A stretch of DNA of 64,000 nt from Azadirachta indica (GCA_022749755.1 CM040441.1:15563475-15627474); one strand, 5' to 3'; shown: positions 50,601 to 63,825, counted from the stretch's first letter. Numbers and translations: made by a program. Notes: generated by a model from the letters alone, not told the origin.

Positions 50601-53600
50601 AATGAAACACATGCAACCAACTCCACATCCCATCTTCACCTTGAAAGGAATTTCAACCCAAATACGCTTATATCATTAGATTCCTGCAGCTCCAACCTAT
50701 TATACTCAAGTTATCCTTTTTTCAGGGCCTAAATTTTTTAGTGCTCTTCAAAAAACAGAATATAAAATTTTTCTTGTTCACTTCTCCATATCTCCCTTGC
50801 TCTTCCCACCACAATTAGATTGGATCTCCTCCTTACAGAAAAAAGTTAGATCTAAAATCAGTTCATAGCTTTTGGATACCCAGTTGCAGAGGCCCTTAAA
50901 CTTGTAAAAACAGAAAACCAAGCCCACAAAACTGACATATTTTACTTGATTTTCTGCATTCAGGCTGTTCTTTTTTCCATTCTCTTGACTTATGGAATCA
51001 TTTCATGTTCCTCCAGGGAGGAAAAATGTGCAGCACTCACAGAACCATTTCACTGAATCCGTTATCTTTCCAAAAATGAAAGGGCATAACAATGTAAAGC
51101 ATTTAGTTTTTTCCTCAATAAAAACTAATTTAAATAAATTCATATTGAAACATGCTGCATAAAACTCACTTAAGCACTCAACTATCAAGAAAATGATATA
51201 AATAGGAAAAATAGAGAACAGCAAAATGAATCTTAGCTCATCCTACTAATAACAACAAAGTCTAACCACAATAGAGGAAAATAGATAAATCAAGTGAGAC
51301 ATATGATGAAATTTAGTAATCGCTACTAAATAAATACAGTAGATACGGGTGCCCAACATTTCAGAGAGGTGTAAAATGAAGATGGTTTTATTACACTCAC
51401 TATATGTTGCTTCACATGCATACCTTGCGAGGTGAATCCTTCACAATATCACTTATTGAATCAATTGAAGCCACCAATTTCTCAGTTTCGTCACTCTGCA
51501 TGAAAAGAGCAACTGTCTGAAAACCTGCTACATGGATAGTAACCACAATATAGCTCAGAAACAGCAGAGCAGCAGCAGAATGAAATGCTTTCATTATGAA
51601 AAAGCAAGCCTAAATAGAGCAGACAAGATCATGAAGAAGATCAAGTAACAATTTTAAAAAAAAGGGGTTGGAGGTAGCATAGTTTAAACTTTATGCATAT
51701 TACCCTCAGGTTTTGAAAACATCAATCATGCAATATTTTGATCTCACAGTACTGATTCCACAACTAATAAAAGTGCAGACAGGCAAAGACCAGGCATGAC
51801 TTTGAAACTGCATGCTTGATAATATCTTAGGTTTGTAATGTCAGCCCCTGATGACCGAATCAATAGGTAATGCTTTTCTTAGATATATTAATATGTGTCC
51901 ATCAGGCACAAACCGAAATGAGATTAAGCTGATAGATAACCAACAATTGATTAGAGAGTATACATTTTCACTTGAATAAATCACAATCACCTTATGAAAG
52001 ATTTTTTTTTTTTTTTTTTTTTTTTTTGGAAAAATAATTGAAAGAAAAAGAGAAAACTGAGGATTGAACAAGTGTGAACTGTCTAGATCAGTTCTCACTT
52101 TGGTAAGGATTCATCAAATGCTCAACTGTTTAACTAAACTACACTACCAACATTTTGAATTGCAATATATTCTCAACTGTTAGAACTAAAATGCATGAAT
52201 AGCTACAATCAAATGAATCTATCAAAGAAAACAAAGACAAAAAAAAAAAAAAAAAGCTATAATCAAATGAACAATGACATTGTATGTAACACCTCTATCT
52301 AAACTAACCATCAAATTAAGTTCCCACAGAAGCATTATCTAGCCCAAAGCAAAATTACACAAGCAAACTTTTAGAAAGTTATTCATGCTTATAACATATT
52401 TTCTTTACAAAAATTTTCCAAAACTTCATAGTACTTCTCCAATAGACTTTGCATACATGTTACTCTCACAGAAAGGAAAACAGAAATTCTAAATTCTCCA
52501 ACACTGGGTATGATTTTTTCTTTAACTTCATGAGTTGATTTGACCTGATGACTGATGGTAGGAATAACTGATTTAGTCCAACAGAAGAACTACAAAGCAA
52601 CAAGAGAAATGCAAAAATGAAATAACAATAATACTATAATATAATCCAAGAAGAAAAAGCATCCCCAATATAGAGTTGAACACCAGAAACGTACACCTTT
52701 TTTAGCATTTCATATTTTGCATGGTTCAAGTATTTATCTTATAAACCCGCTAATGTGGCTGAAGTACCCATCGTGAATTTTGTTTGAACACTAATTATCT
52801 TCAACAAAACAATCAGAAGAAATTGGCATGCCCATGACACTATGAACCTGGAAACTCTTCCTCTGTAGATCTCACCAATCCCTTTAATTACTGTTTTTTC
52901 CCTCTTTATCTGTCTATTTATTTAAGTAAGGTAAGAAATCTATATATCAAGTAGAAATCTTAAGAAAACTAAAAATGAAGAGTTAAGGAGGGAGGTTGAC
53001 TTGAATAAAAGTATGTGCGAGGACAAGCTAGTCATCAAGATAAACCATCAGGTGTTACATGATCATTGTTATACTAGTTTAGCAAAAATGGGACAGCAAA
53101 ATCTTCGTGCCTAGCAAAATTCACTACAGCTAAGGGGTGCCAGAAATCCTGAAACAACATCTCAGCAATTTAAATGTTGAATAACGAATAAGCAGATACC
53201 ATACCCCATACTGTTAATTTACTGCAGAATGCCTATATCAATGACCCAACACCAATGCTAAGAAAAAAAAAAAAAGGCTCGAACCGCATCAAAACTTGCC
53301 ACTACACCTGGAAATCTTCTTAGCTAGGAGACAGCTGCATCATCATCCTGAACGTGAATTACGACACACCCAACATAGACAGCCTATTTAAGAGATTCCA
53401 ACATGCCAGTCAGAAAACATCTCACGTAACGTTACAATAGATTATTCTATGTGCAGCAGAAAGCTTGTTAAGCTACAAAAAAGATCCTAGCTCTTACATT
53501 GATGTTTGACTAACTTCCACAGTAGAACAAAACCATTGGCATAACAACACAGGAGAATTACTAGAACCATTTCCATTTTTTTATAACTTCAAAGATGCAA

Positions 53601-56600
53601 GGATAGAGACTTGGTGTAAATACCCAAATATAACACTTGGGCTAAGGGTCAAGTTGGTAATTTAATCCCTGGATGGCATTCCATTCCCAAGACAAAAGAA
53701 TTTTAAAACAAAGTTTAAAACCTTTAGTATCTCTATATATAATAAGCACACAAACACAGAAAGATATACGCTTTTTCAGCTTTCAGAATCTCACACTTCC
53801 CATTGCAGAAAATTATTTCTGTATGAGGAGGTAAGTCTGGCATATAATTTTTTTTGTCGACTAGAAAACTCAAAACAACTTTCAACTTTGCACGTTGATA
53901 ACATAAATTAGCCTTTGAACAAGTTGAAATCTCATGAAAATCGCATTCGCAATTTGTTTTGAAGTTTAAAACTTGAAGAGAATAGACAAAAGGCAATAAA
54001 AGAAAATCGACAATTGTGACATCACATCTATTAGTAAAATTGCATTAGCCAGCAAGTCACAAACAAATATATTGTTTTCTCAATTGTAATTAATTCCTAG
54101 ACATGATTCCTGTATAGTTTTCGAAAAGCCAATTACAAGAGCATATCTCAATGAAATTTTCTGAATCAATCATAATTCTAGCCAAGAATACTGCCCCTTG
54201 GCCTAAAAAAGGAAACAGTCACAGGAGTAAACCCATTTGCTAATTAACAATCAAGTAAAATGATCTGCTATTAAAAGTTTAAGGCTCCATTTGTTATTAT
54301 GGTGCTGTGGGATGAAAGCATTACATGTTAAATATTAATGAAAAATGTGTAGATCCCGTAAAAAGTTGATGTACTAAACACTATTTTAGCTTTGCTTTCA
54401 AAGTACAGCAAAATCACCAGAATACAATACTAAACCTAATTACCCCAGTTTGATTTGCAGTTAAGACTGAATTGCAAATCTACTTTCTAATTGCTTCGTC
54501 TATCTTAATCTTCTAGAATCATTGGGAAGCACAATATAGAAAAGCTCTCAATATATATAAAAACACACTAACCAAGAGCCAAATGTTATTATAAATACAT
54601 CAATGATCAAACTGCAGTGCCACTGCTTGAGGCTACAGGCAAGTCTATTTAGCTCAGCCTCAAGGTTAGTATATTTGACAAACTGCTATATATAACTCAG
54701 TAAGGTGCCCAGACCTCATTATGTCTGTGACATTCAACAATGTAAATTCTCAAAAGTGATATTATGGATGCCATAGAAAACCAAGTTTATCTAGATAAAT
54801 ATCTCAGCAATAACTATTCAAATTCTTTTCATTAATAAGAGATTAAACAAACACAATACAAAGTCAAAGAGAAAAAAAAATGTGTAAAACACATACAAAT
54901 AATCAGAAGATAATCAAAGAATCAAACAGTCAGAAGATAACCAAAGAAGCAAATGTTAAAAAGCTTAAACCATTTTCTAAACGTCTTAAGTGAAGAACAA
55001 AAACCAAATTCCACATAATACAAAATAAATTACTTAAATGAAAATGAGCAATAAATAAAACCAAAAACAATAGTATGGACCCACAAAAGAAAAACAAGCA
55101 ATAAAAATTGATAAGATTTGCATTCTTACAGCCACTTCAACAAAGTCTTTTGGGCGCCTGAATTTGAGAATAGAGTCAAAGAAGGTACAGCCATCACAAG
55201 AAAGAGCTGCTGAGGCATCCTCAGGTGTAAGAAATTCCACAAGCGCTTGACCTTTCTCTCTCTGTATCTGCAGTAAAGATATAGTAAGAAAAAAAAACCA
55301 CATTTGTACTAATATGCGTGACAAACATAAAGTGTGCATCACTGGATAAGAGACTTACTACACAGCTAATGCATGGTAGAAATCCATGTATACGACTAAC
55401 ACTTGAAGAGGTCAAAAAGTTATTAAGAAAATCCATCACAGCTTTCTCAGAAGCTGAGGCAGGTAAATTTTCAACATAAAGTCTCCTCATAGGCCGAGTA
55501 GCTTGTGTTAGCTGAACAGAGTCAATGGAGACATTTAGCTTCGACAAAGGAGCAGTGACAGATATCCCAGCAAGAGGGTTTGCTGTTGTCGAAGTGACAG
55601 GAATGGAACTGACCACATCAAGTGCATTTGATGATGCAGCTAGGTTTGATGTCTGGGCATTAGAAGGAGCTGAAGATGTTTCTGTGGGCGCAACATCCCA
55701 CTTAGCGCTTTTCTTCTCTGGTGAACGGTTGATTGGGGAAGGAGTCTTAACAGCAGCCTCAGTTCTTCTCCTCCTTGGAGAATAGCCACCAAGGCCACTT
55801 GTGGATCCACCATGCCGCCTATAATGACCACTCAAACCATTACTCATAACTCCACTCCGGTCAATATCAGAATGTTGTCTTCCAGACTTGCTTTTAGAAG
55901 GATGTGAGGGTTCTTCATGCTCATGCCCATAATATGATGTACGTCTCAGGGACCTAGGTGATGGAGAAATGGATCTTCTATTTCTGTCCTCATGCTCCCG
56001 ACTTCTTGACCGCCTCCTTTTCAGCCTTGATTCCCCATATCGAGATTTTGGAGATTCCTTCCTTTCCTTCCATTCTAATTCACGCCCTTTACCTAGATCA
56101 ACTTTCTTTGCAGCACTCTTATCTCTTTTTTTCCCATCATCTCCATTTCGATGTTTTCTCTTGCTTTCTTGTTCAGATTTCTTTCCACTTTTATCTGGAT
56201 GTTTATCCTTTCCTGTTAAATTTCTTGAATGCTTCTTTTTGGCTTCATCTTTTGAATCATCAATTGACTGGCCATAAATTTTTCCATGGCCAGAAATTAG
56301 TTTCTCAGTCTTCCCTTTAGCTTTAGAGGACATTTCTTTCGTAATTTCAGCTTTCAACTTGGTTTCTGACCCATGACTTCCTCTATCTATTTCTCTAGCT
56401 AGATTCCCATCCTTTAATCTGATTTCTGATTTAAGAATTTCTTTTTGTTTAGTTTTAGCTAAATTGTTGTACAGAATTTTGGTTTTCAATTCAGTGCGTT
56501 TCCTATCTTTCCTTCTAGATGAATCGGCATCCTTTGTTAGGGATTTATCTTCCTTCCTCTGAGAACCAACCTCGACAAATTCCTCTGACATGCGCATGTC

Positions 56601-56855
56601 AACACCCTGGGCAGAATCTTTTTTGTGTCTGTGATGCTTTCCATAAACATTCTCAATAGTATCATCCTTTGGCATATTCCCAATGTCCGTAACTTCCTCT
56701 TCAACATTTTCAGACAAGTTCTTATTTTTCCTTCTAGTCATTATCTCATCAAAGCTGAGAGGCCTAGTCCGAGCAGCAGTCCCTTCAATGGAGTTATCCA
56801 CAGAAAGCTCAGCACTTTTTTCATGCTTTTCTTTATTTTGACCAAATCTGCCCAT
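47658..56855 (-). CDS. U2AF65-like RRM/UHM splicing factor, 960 aa
   Basis: Nine coding exons on the - strand: 55359..56855, 55130..55267, 51424..51495, 50341..50382, 50040..50129, 48958..49065, 48739..48831, 48515..48594, 47658..48420. All phases agree and the total is 2883 nt. The start is the ATG at 56855, just behind a CAG acceptor that closes a 5' UTR intron. Residues 1-450 are charged: RPLSFDEIMTRRKNK near the N-terminus, Lys-rich text, then an SR-type stretch (RRRSRSREHEDRNRR, SISPSPRSLRR). A ULM-like KKSAKWD has Trp386. RRM1 (about 457-545) has RNP2 LYVENL and RNP1 KGQALVEF. RRM2 (about 569-650) has IFIGGI and PCAFLEYV. The C-terminal UHM (about 668-960) contains GRLFDD and a roughly 190-residue acidic insert. 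U2AF65 proteins bind the polypyrimidine tract of introns; this long plant form is probably a splicing regulator in the nucleus. Confidence 0.9.
51496..55129 (-). other. Intron 2 of the U2AF-like gene (3.6 kb)
   Basis: Read on the - strand it begins GTAAGA and ends TGCAG. It holds a long poly-A/T tract near 52001-52027 and a second one near 52241-52255. The longest open frames have no recognisable coding content. Confidence 0.65.
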
Positions 56856-58240
56856 CTTCCTGAGCACACAAACTGTCTACACTAGCCCATCAAAAGTATC
56901 AAAGGCCATACTGAATAATGATAGTTTTTACACAGAGATTGGCCAGTAATGCCTTGATTGTATTCAGATTGCCCTTGTCTAACTGTCACAAGACCCAAGG
57001 TAAAAAGATTTGCATTTCATCATCAGCATCAAGTATCTTAGTCACAAACCCCCTGTTTCAAACAAATTGCAACCTCTCTGAATACAATGCGATAAATAGT
57101 CAATATACTAAACAAAATTAACGATGCTGGAAATTGGGAGAAAAATAGAAGCAAAGAGATCATACGCTTCAACAACATGGTAATAACTTCAAAATGTTAA
57201 TTACTTCCATTGCACGTATGCATCAACTGGAATACTGTGTGATAGCATCTTCTATTGATTCGACATGGTCGAAAATTACAATCTCCTAATAAAATCATAC
57301 AAGTCTAAACTTTTTTTGTAACTACTTCAATGGGTCATTGACAGACAAGACTTCTTGAAGATAACATGGTTCTTATTTCTCAGAAAACATGTATAACTAG
57401 CCATCTAAAAACTACTGGGCCAAACTTTCATGAGCATTTTGCACTCTTGGACAACAATCACAATCAAAATATTTTCCACAATGAAAAATGACCAACTAGG
57501 TTTCTCTCAGTAAATCACTTAAAAAGATGGAGCATTACCATTTCTATTATTACATTTGAGCACATACAAGCTTTTTCAATGTTGAATCAAAATTTAAAAT
57601 CTGAATTTCTCAATAGTAACCAATTCCAAAATCACCATTTATCAATATCGTATTTCAGACGACACAACATTTGCAACGTAACCATGCTAAATCTATTGAA
57701 ACATTCCAAATTCCCAATGCACAAATACCAAAAAGAAAGCCCTAGTTAATGTAGTTATTCCAATTTCTCAAGTTAAAGCGCCCATGTACAGGAAAACTAA
57801 ATATTGAAAACACAATACATGAATCAATCTTTAAAGTTTCACTTGTCTCCAGTGCCCCAAAGAAAATTCTTTTTCTTTCCTTTCTAATTTCTTTTCTTTT
57901 CTTTTATTTTCTCCCTTAAATATAAGTCGGGAACAAATAACAAAGTTCAATACAAAACCCTAAAAGCAATCTCAAGTGATTACATAAAAATACATAAACA
58001 AATACTTTAAATTGAAAGGCGTATATGGTGAAGAATATGCAGTTCAAAATATAATAAATAAATAAATAAAAGAGCAAGAGCAAGTACATGTGGTACCTAG
58101 GGACGGAGTTGTGACAGGAAATGCAAGTGAAGGGTTGTACTCTGGCAGCCTCTCCGCTGGGGCGTACAAGGCAAAGCAACAGACAGATTGCAATACTAAA
58201 ACCTAGAACTACAAAATCTAAACCAAGTTCTTAGTTTATC
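56856..58240 (-). promoter_or_regulatory. 5' UTR and leader intron of the U2AF-like gene
   Basis: On the - strand a leader exon seems to end near 58099 with CCCTAG before GTACCA. The intron closes with GTGCTCAG just before GAAG ATG at 56855. A small open frame (start 58179) begins in this leader exon and could be an upstream ORF, but it is weak evidence. Confidence 0.45.
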
Positions 58241-58480
58241 TGCTTCGAGAAGAAAAGGCTTTCTGTGTTTTGTTACTACGCGTTGCTCGTTTCTGAATAA
58301 AAAATTACTTCTAACCCATTTGGTTGACACGTCAGACATTTTATTTTATGAGATTTTTTTATTAAATAAAATAAATAAATAATAATGTAATTACGTAATA
58401 AATTATTGCCAAGAATTCTAATTATAGCTTTTCAGGGTGATGTCTTTGAAATTGTTCATATAGCATGACGAGAGATTTAG

Positions 58481-59200
58481 GCGTTAGTTTGTTTTTCTAC
58501 GTTAAAGTTCGAATATAATTATTTAAATATTTAAAAGTTATTTATTTTTTAATTTATACATAAATATTTATTAAAAATATTTGAATATAATTAAATTAAA
58601 AATTTAAATTTAAATTTAAATTAATAAATATTTAAATAATTTAATATTTTTATTTTTTAAAATATTTATATATTTTATTAATTTATTTACCTAATAAAAT
58701 TAAAATTTTATTTAAGTATTTTTGACATATTTTTTTTTTTTATGGATCTCTTCTACTTGTTTTCTTAAACTTACTTATTTTATACTTTAAATATTATAAT
58801 AATTTTATATATTTACATAATTATAACTATATTATAATATAAATTATTATTTTTATTTAATTTTTATTAATGTTTATATCATAAATTAGAAATTATTTTT
58901 TTTAAATAAAACATATATCAAACAAATAAATAATATATATACTAATATAATTTATTAATTATTTATTTATTATTTTTAATATAATTAAAATTATTATAAA
59001 TATATATACTATTTAAAAAAATACATAAGTCAAAATATTAATTTTCAAACTTTTTATTTTGTTAAATAAATAATTTAATATTTATTTTCAGATGTTTTAA
59101 AATAAAAAATAAACATATCATTTATATTCAGATTGCAGTTAGATTTAGAATTTAGTAATATTTAGAGTTTAGACAAAATAAAAAAAAAAGGCTACTTTAG
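58481..59200. repeat. AT-rich TIR repeat, compact copy
   Basis: Starts GCGTTAGTTTGTTTTTCTAC and ends AGAGTTTAGACAAAAT followed by GGCTACTTTAG; the two ends are imperfect inverted repeats. Most of its length matches 31377..32319 without that copy's 250-bp insertion. No coding capacity. Confidence 0.55.
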
Positions 59201-59439
59201 TGAGATCAGTTGTCTAATAATTATGTTTTTGTTATAATCCTTATTTTACACCATAAAATAATTATCAAAGAATATGATCAAAATTAATTTTTAATTATAT
59301 ATTATTAATAATGAACACATGACAAAACTTTTGATATATTCATATAATCATTAAATATTTCATAATATTCTTTGTTGAAAATACTAAATAAAGAAAATAT
59401 TTTAACCTTTTTTTATTCGACGTGTTTGATATTAGAAGA

Positions 59440-59640
59440 ATGTCATTTCCCTTCTCGTTTTTAAGCTAATATTTCATTACCTTCTTATATTTTTTTTTAA
59501 TATACCATGATTCCCTAAATCTGATTTTTTCTTTTAATAATTCAAGTATTTTTTTTTTTCTCAAAGCATGGAACAATCCAATTGAAAGGTAAAACAGAAA
59601 AAAAAAGAAAAAAATAAGAGTTAAGAAAGTGATAAGAAAC
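59440..59640. mobile_element. Partial third copy of the short foldback MITE
   Basis: GAATGTCATTTCCCTTCTCG, followed by CTAATATTTCATTACCTTC, resembles the left arm of 3420..3679, and CCAATTGAAAGGTAAAA matches its centre. The right end could not be located, so it is probably truncated. Confidence 0.4.
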
Positions 59641-60331
59641 CATCTAAAATTTAATTCACCTTTGAGAACATGTGATTAAAGCATTTAATAAATACTTCTT
59701 TTTACTCATAATCGAAAGCTAACAACTTCATTTCAAGACAAGCAAAATAATTAGGATCGTCAAGACAGCTTTCATTGCAAACGTTGTTGCAGCAAATCCA
59801 CTGAAAATTATTATCAGAATACAGTTCAGAAGTTAGGAGGTTCCCACAATTCCGCTTCAAATTCAATTATCCCATTTGATAATATTGCTGTTATTATGAC
59901 ATGTAGACAAAGCTAATAACCTCAAAACAAATTTGTAGTAGTAGCATCCATCAAAGATGACAATGCATTTCTTGGACTAGCACTGGTAGATGCAGGCAGC
60001 TAACGAGTAGCTATTTCAACAATTCGTGCCAGAAGCCAAGATCATCAGATATGACTGAGTTTTTACAATCATCAGACAAAAACTCATAGTTTAACTAAGC
60101 AGCATCTGATGACAGACAATCCTTCAAAAGTTCAACAAGACTACACACAATATTTTTAACACAATTTGCAGTTCAACAAGTTTATGTAGGAACAATTATC
60201 CATCGTGCATAGCCTAACAAGGTTAAAGACTTCCAACTTCCAACTTCCAACTTCCAACTACAATAAACTCTATAGAAATCTCCCGTCAACTCCACCCAAG
60301 ATCTATACATCCAGCTTTGAAATTTGGTGTT
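59641..60331. other. Spacer and 3' UTR of the MORF2-like gene
   Basis: Contains a 7-bp tandem repeat (ACTTCCA about 4.4 times) at 60229-60259, about 75 bp beyond the MORF2 stop codon and so probably inside its 3' UTR. Nothing else was recognised. Confidence 0.5.
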
Positions 60332-63230
60332 TCAACGCATGTTTTCCCGGCGACGCACATACCGGGTCCTGTCATTGTATCTTGGTCTGTCTTGAGCTCT
60401 CTGGGGCTGTGGTTCCACCCTCCTCTGTCTTTCAGGAGATCGTTGAACTATCTCTCCATTCACAAACAACTCAGCTGCAACATACATATGAAAACTTACT
60501 GTTATAAAACCTGATTAACATCCATGAACATCTTAAGAATCAAGCAATACCAAACAAAATAGAATGCTTCAGTCCTATTTATGCAGGGGTCAAAATGCAA
60601 TGAAGTAAAAAATCAAACGTCTTCTCAAATGTTAAACCATTAAAGGTTACTTTTAACAAAAAATTGCTACAACAATTGCACATACATGTAGGAAGCTTTA
60701 AGCATAAAGGACTTATACAAGACACTAAAAACAAAAGAGAAACTTGTGGCCTATGAGCTTAGTGAAATGATGCTTAAACAAGAATTCCTCTGCAACAAGG
60801 TATCTTTAAAATACTTCACAGTATAAACTAAGAAGGAAAACCTATAAACATATATGTACCATCTCCAATGATTCTGAAACTCCACAGACTAGAAGCACAG
60901 AACAGGAAATGAGTGAACTTCAATCCAAGTCCACTAGCATTCAAAGCTACACATCGCCCACAGGAGGCTATTAGCTTTGCCAAGATGAACTGGAGATTGG
61001 CAAAGAATAGCAAAACCTAGTTTCCCCAGTATACATTATTTGTAAATGATTAGCTCCAGACATCTTGAAAATACTTGACACTATAAACTAAGAAGGAAAA
61101 CCAATAAAATTATGTCCCATCTCCAATGATTCTGAAACTCCACAGAGTAGAAGCACAGAACAGGAAATGAGTGAACTTCAGTCTAAGTCCACTAGCATTC
61201 AAAGCTAAGCATTGCCCATATGTGGCTATTAGCTTTGCCAAGATGGACTGGAGATTGGCAAAGAATAGTAAAACCCAGTTTCCCCAGGACACATTGTTGG
61301 TAAATGATTAGCAATGTGATTATAGAAATATAATAAGTCAGCGTTGCAGCATGCCAAGGATCATTTACTAATAATTACAGCTAAATCAAAAAAATGATAT
61401 AACAAAAGTGCAACTTCATTTACATCAATGTTTATTTGAGAGAATTACAAAGTTAACCAGTCTTTTAAGGAGGAAGATCCATAGTTATTCCTCAGACCCA
61501 ATATGAACACGTGTATTCCATATCTGATAATAAAATGTTTCTTCTCCACTGATCTGTGGCTCCATGAAATATAAAGTACAGAACAGTCAGGAGAGACATT
61601 TGATTTAAGTCCATTTGCATTCAAAGCTAACCATTGCCTGATAAGACTCTCTAGCTTTGCCAAGATGGACTTCCAATAATTATTCTTGCACTAAATTTGG
61701 ACAAACTGTCATAGACACAATGTTTATTAAAAAGAGACAGAATTTCATTATTGGATGCACTATTGCAAAATTAATAATACTTGGTCTGGCTGCAACCAGT
61801 TCAAGCTGGGAATGGCTTATAGAAGCTCTTAAAGAAAGCATAAATGACATAGACTACCAAGATGTTAAAACATTGATACCCAATTAAATAGAGTATATTT
61901 TACTAAGATCCAATAGCTAAAAGTATTTCAATGAAAATCAGATTAATCGTGCAACAATATGTATCTTTTCAGTTGGATTTTCCATGATGGTAACCCCACT
62001 GCCTCTTCTAAAGTATTTTAAAGATGGTAATTCAGTTTATCCACCTACTAAGGATGTTAGAACTGTCATTCGGCACCAATTTCATATAGCAGGGATGCAA
62101 ACCTTACATATGCTATTCAAAAAGAAAATCGATAAACACTACTTATTTAGATGCAAAATGTCAAAAAATCGTAATCAATGAACACCAGCTAAAGGTATCC
62201 CCAAAAAAACACAGTTGGGAATACAAAACTGAACCAAGAAAGCAAGGAAAAGGGAATACAAACTGCATAAGCCTAAAATAGCTTACCCCCATAGTCTTTG
62301 TTTTCTGGGTCAACATAAGAATCCGGAAGTACGAACAAAACACCAGGCAAGCCTGTTAATAAAAAAAATCCATCAATAAAATGCATTAATACAGCATCCA
62401 GTATGTGTAAAACACCCCAAAGAAAAGGGATAATAATAATCAGACAACGGGTTAGAATAATTAAGACGTACCTTCTAATTTATTTGAAGTCTCCTCGTCA
62501 ATTTCACACCCGAATCCAAAGTACCTCTCACATGAAACATTGTAAATTTTCTTCTTTGCTTCCTCTTCACTGAAGCACAAGAAACACGAATTAGTAATTG
62601 CGACAAATCAACTTCAAACACACATTATAAAAACAACCTTCCCCAGCAAACCAAGCAAGAAGGAACACTACAATAAAAGAACCAATCCCATATTATCACA
62701 CAAAAGTTTCACGTCACAACTGCAAGAAATCATACAAAAGAAAAAGTAAAATCCCATAAATGAAGTGAGCAAAAAAATAGTTATTACGATTATCACCTGC
62801 CAACAACTTTAGCTAGGGTTTGAATATAACAGTCAATCATCTGCTGTTTAGTTGCTCCCTCACCCCCAGGCTTATCCATCACAATGAGCCAGTGCTCATA
62901 GTCACACCCAGGAAACAACGGCGCCATTTCAGTTGGAGGTCTATCGCTGAAGTTCGAGCCGGAATTGAGGGGCGAGTAAGCCGAGTTCCCGGAGCGGTTG
63001 ACTCGGCATCGTATTTGTGAGAATCGAGTAGTGGGTGATACAGACTGGACGGCGTGTGAGAGAGGGACGATAGAACGACGGGTAAAAAGGAGAGAGGGAA
63101 GCGGAGAAGGCACTGTGATTGTCGTCGTCCTGGTGGTGTTAGTGGAGAGTAGGCGCTTAGAGAAGAAGAACGCAAACTTGGATTGGTGGATAGAGAAAGC
63201 GGTCACAGCTCGTGCTAGGGTTTGAGCCAT
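60332..63230 (-). CDS. MORF2: Multiple organellar RNA editing factor, MORF2-like (DAG-like)
   Basis: Four exons on the - strand: 62797..63230, 62472..62569, 62287..62352, 60332..60474. They total 741 nt and give 246 residues with GT-AG introns and matching phases. The first 75 or so residues ([16 protein letters not shown], then Ser/Thr/Arg-rich) are a plastid transit peptide. The MORF domain begins near residue 100: [80 protein letters not shown], and [20 protein letters not shown]. The tail is basic and Arg-rich ([17 protein letters not shown]). MORF proteins bind PPR proteins and are needed for C-to-U editing of plastid transcripts. The choice of MORF2 over MORF9 rests on the tail and on gene order. 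Intron 3 (1.8 kb) holds three repeats. Confidence 0.93.
60811..61672. repeat. Three tandem repeats inside MORF2 intron 3
   Basis: Copy A 60811..61054 and copy B 61071..61312 are about 90% alike with a period of 260 bp. Both contain TCCAATGATTCTGAAACTCC and TAGCTTTGCCAAGATG. Copy C (about 61450..61672) is much more diverged but keeps GCATTCAAAGCTA and CTTTGCCAAGATGGAC. The short - strand frames inside them are similar to each other only because the DNA is. Confidence 0.75.
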
Positions 63231-63353
63231 CGTGCAGCTACAGAGAATGAAGACGAAATGACTACAGAGGGGGATAGGGAGATATTATATCAGGGTTTTG
63301 GGTATCTTACTTTCTTTTCTATTTTTTATTTTATTTTATTCTGTCATTAGGCT

Positions 63354-63371
63354 TGGGCTTGTTCTTGGGCC
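63354..63371. promoter_or_regulatory. Two site II elements upstream of MORF2
   Basis: TGGGCT at 63354-63359 and TGGGCC at 63366-63371, about 125-140 bp upstream of the MORF2 start codon. They resemble the cluster upstream of RPL28. Confidence 0.5.
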
Positions 63372-63825
63372 TGAGCTAGAGAGGCTGAAGTCGGAATGCT
63401 CGACATTTTACTTGAAGGTTTCTATCTTTTCGTTCTTTTTTTTATTTTCTTTTTTCATTTTTGGCTTCCGATTTATAATTTTTTTAACTTTTTGGAAATA
63501 ATTTTCTTTATCACTTAAATCTTTTAGCAATCCAGAAGTTCTCACCAGTTCAATCAACTAATACCACGTCCTCGGGCAATTAACCTGTCTTTTTGTTTAG
63601 TTTAAGAAATAATATCTCGAGATGATAAACTCTTGTGGATGAATGTTGTAACTTATGTTGATGGCTGTTTGCTTGGCAGAAAATACTTGAGAAATTTAAT
63701 AATTAGAATAATATGATTACAAAGTCTATTTTTCATTGAATTACAATTCATGACCCAAAAAATTTGTAGGACAAAAGCAACAATGCTGTTAGGAGAAAGA
63801 ATTTAAAAGTCTTTCTTGTACAAGA
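63372..63825. other. Spacer at the right edge
   Basis: No recognisable gene. AT-rich with T-rich runs near 63430-63460. Confidence 0.45.

Noticed and set aside
55525..56320. Several + strand open frames (86-120 codons) over the U2AF-like first exon
   Set aside because: Antisense shadows of a long coding exon; their composition mirrors the Lys/Arg/Ser-rich sense protein.
60828..61292. Two similar 60-residue - strand frames (LAKLIA…ALNASGL) as a possible small gene family
   Set aside because: They are copies of one repeat inside the MORF2 intron, with no start context, and the third copy does not keep the frame.
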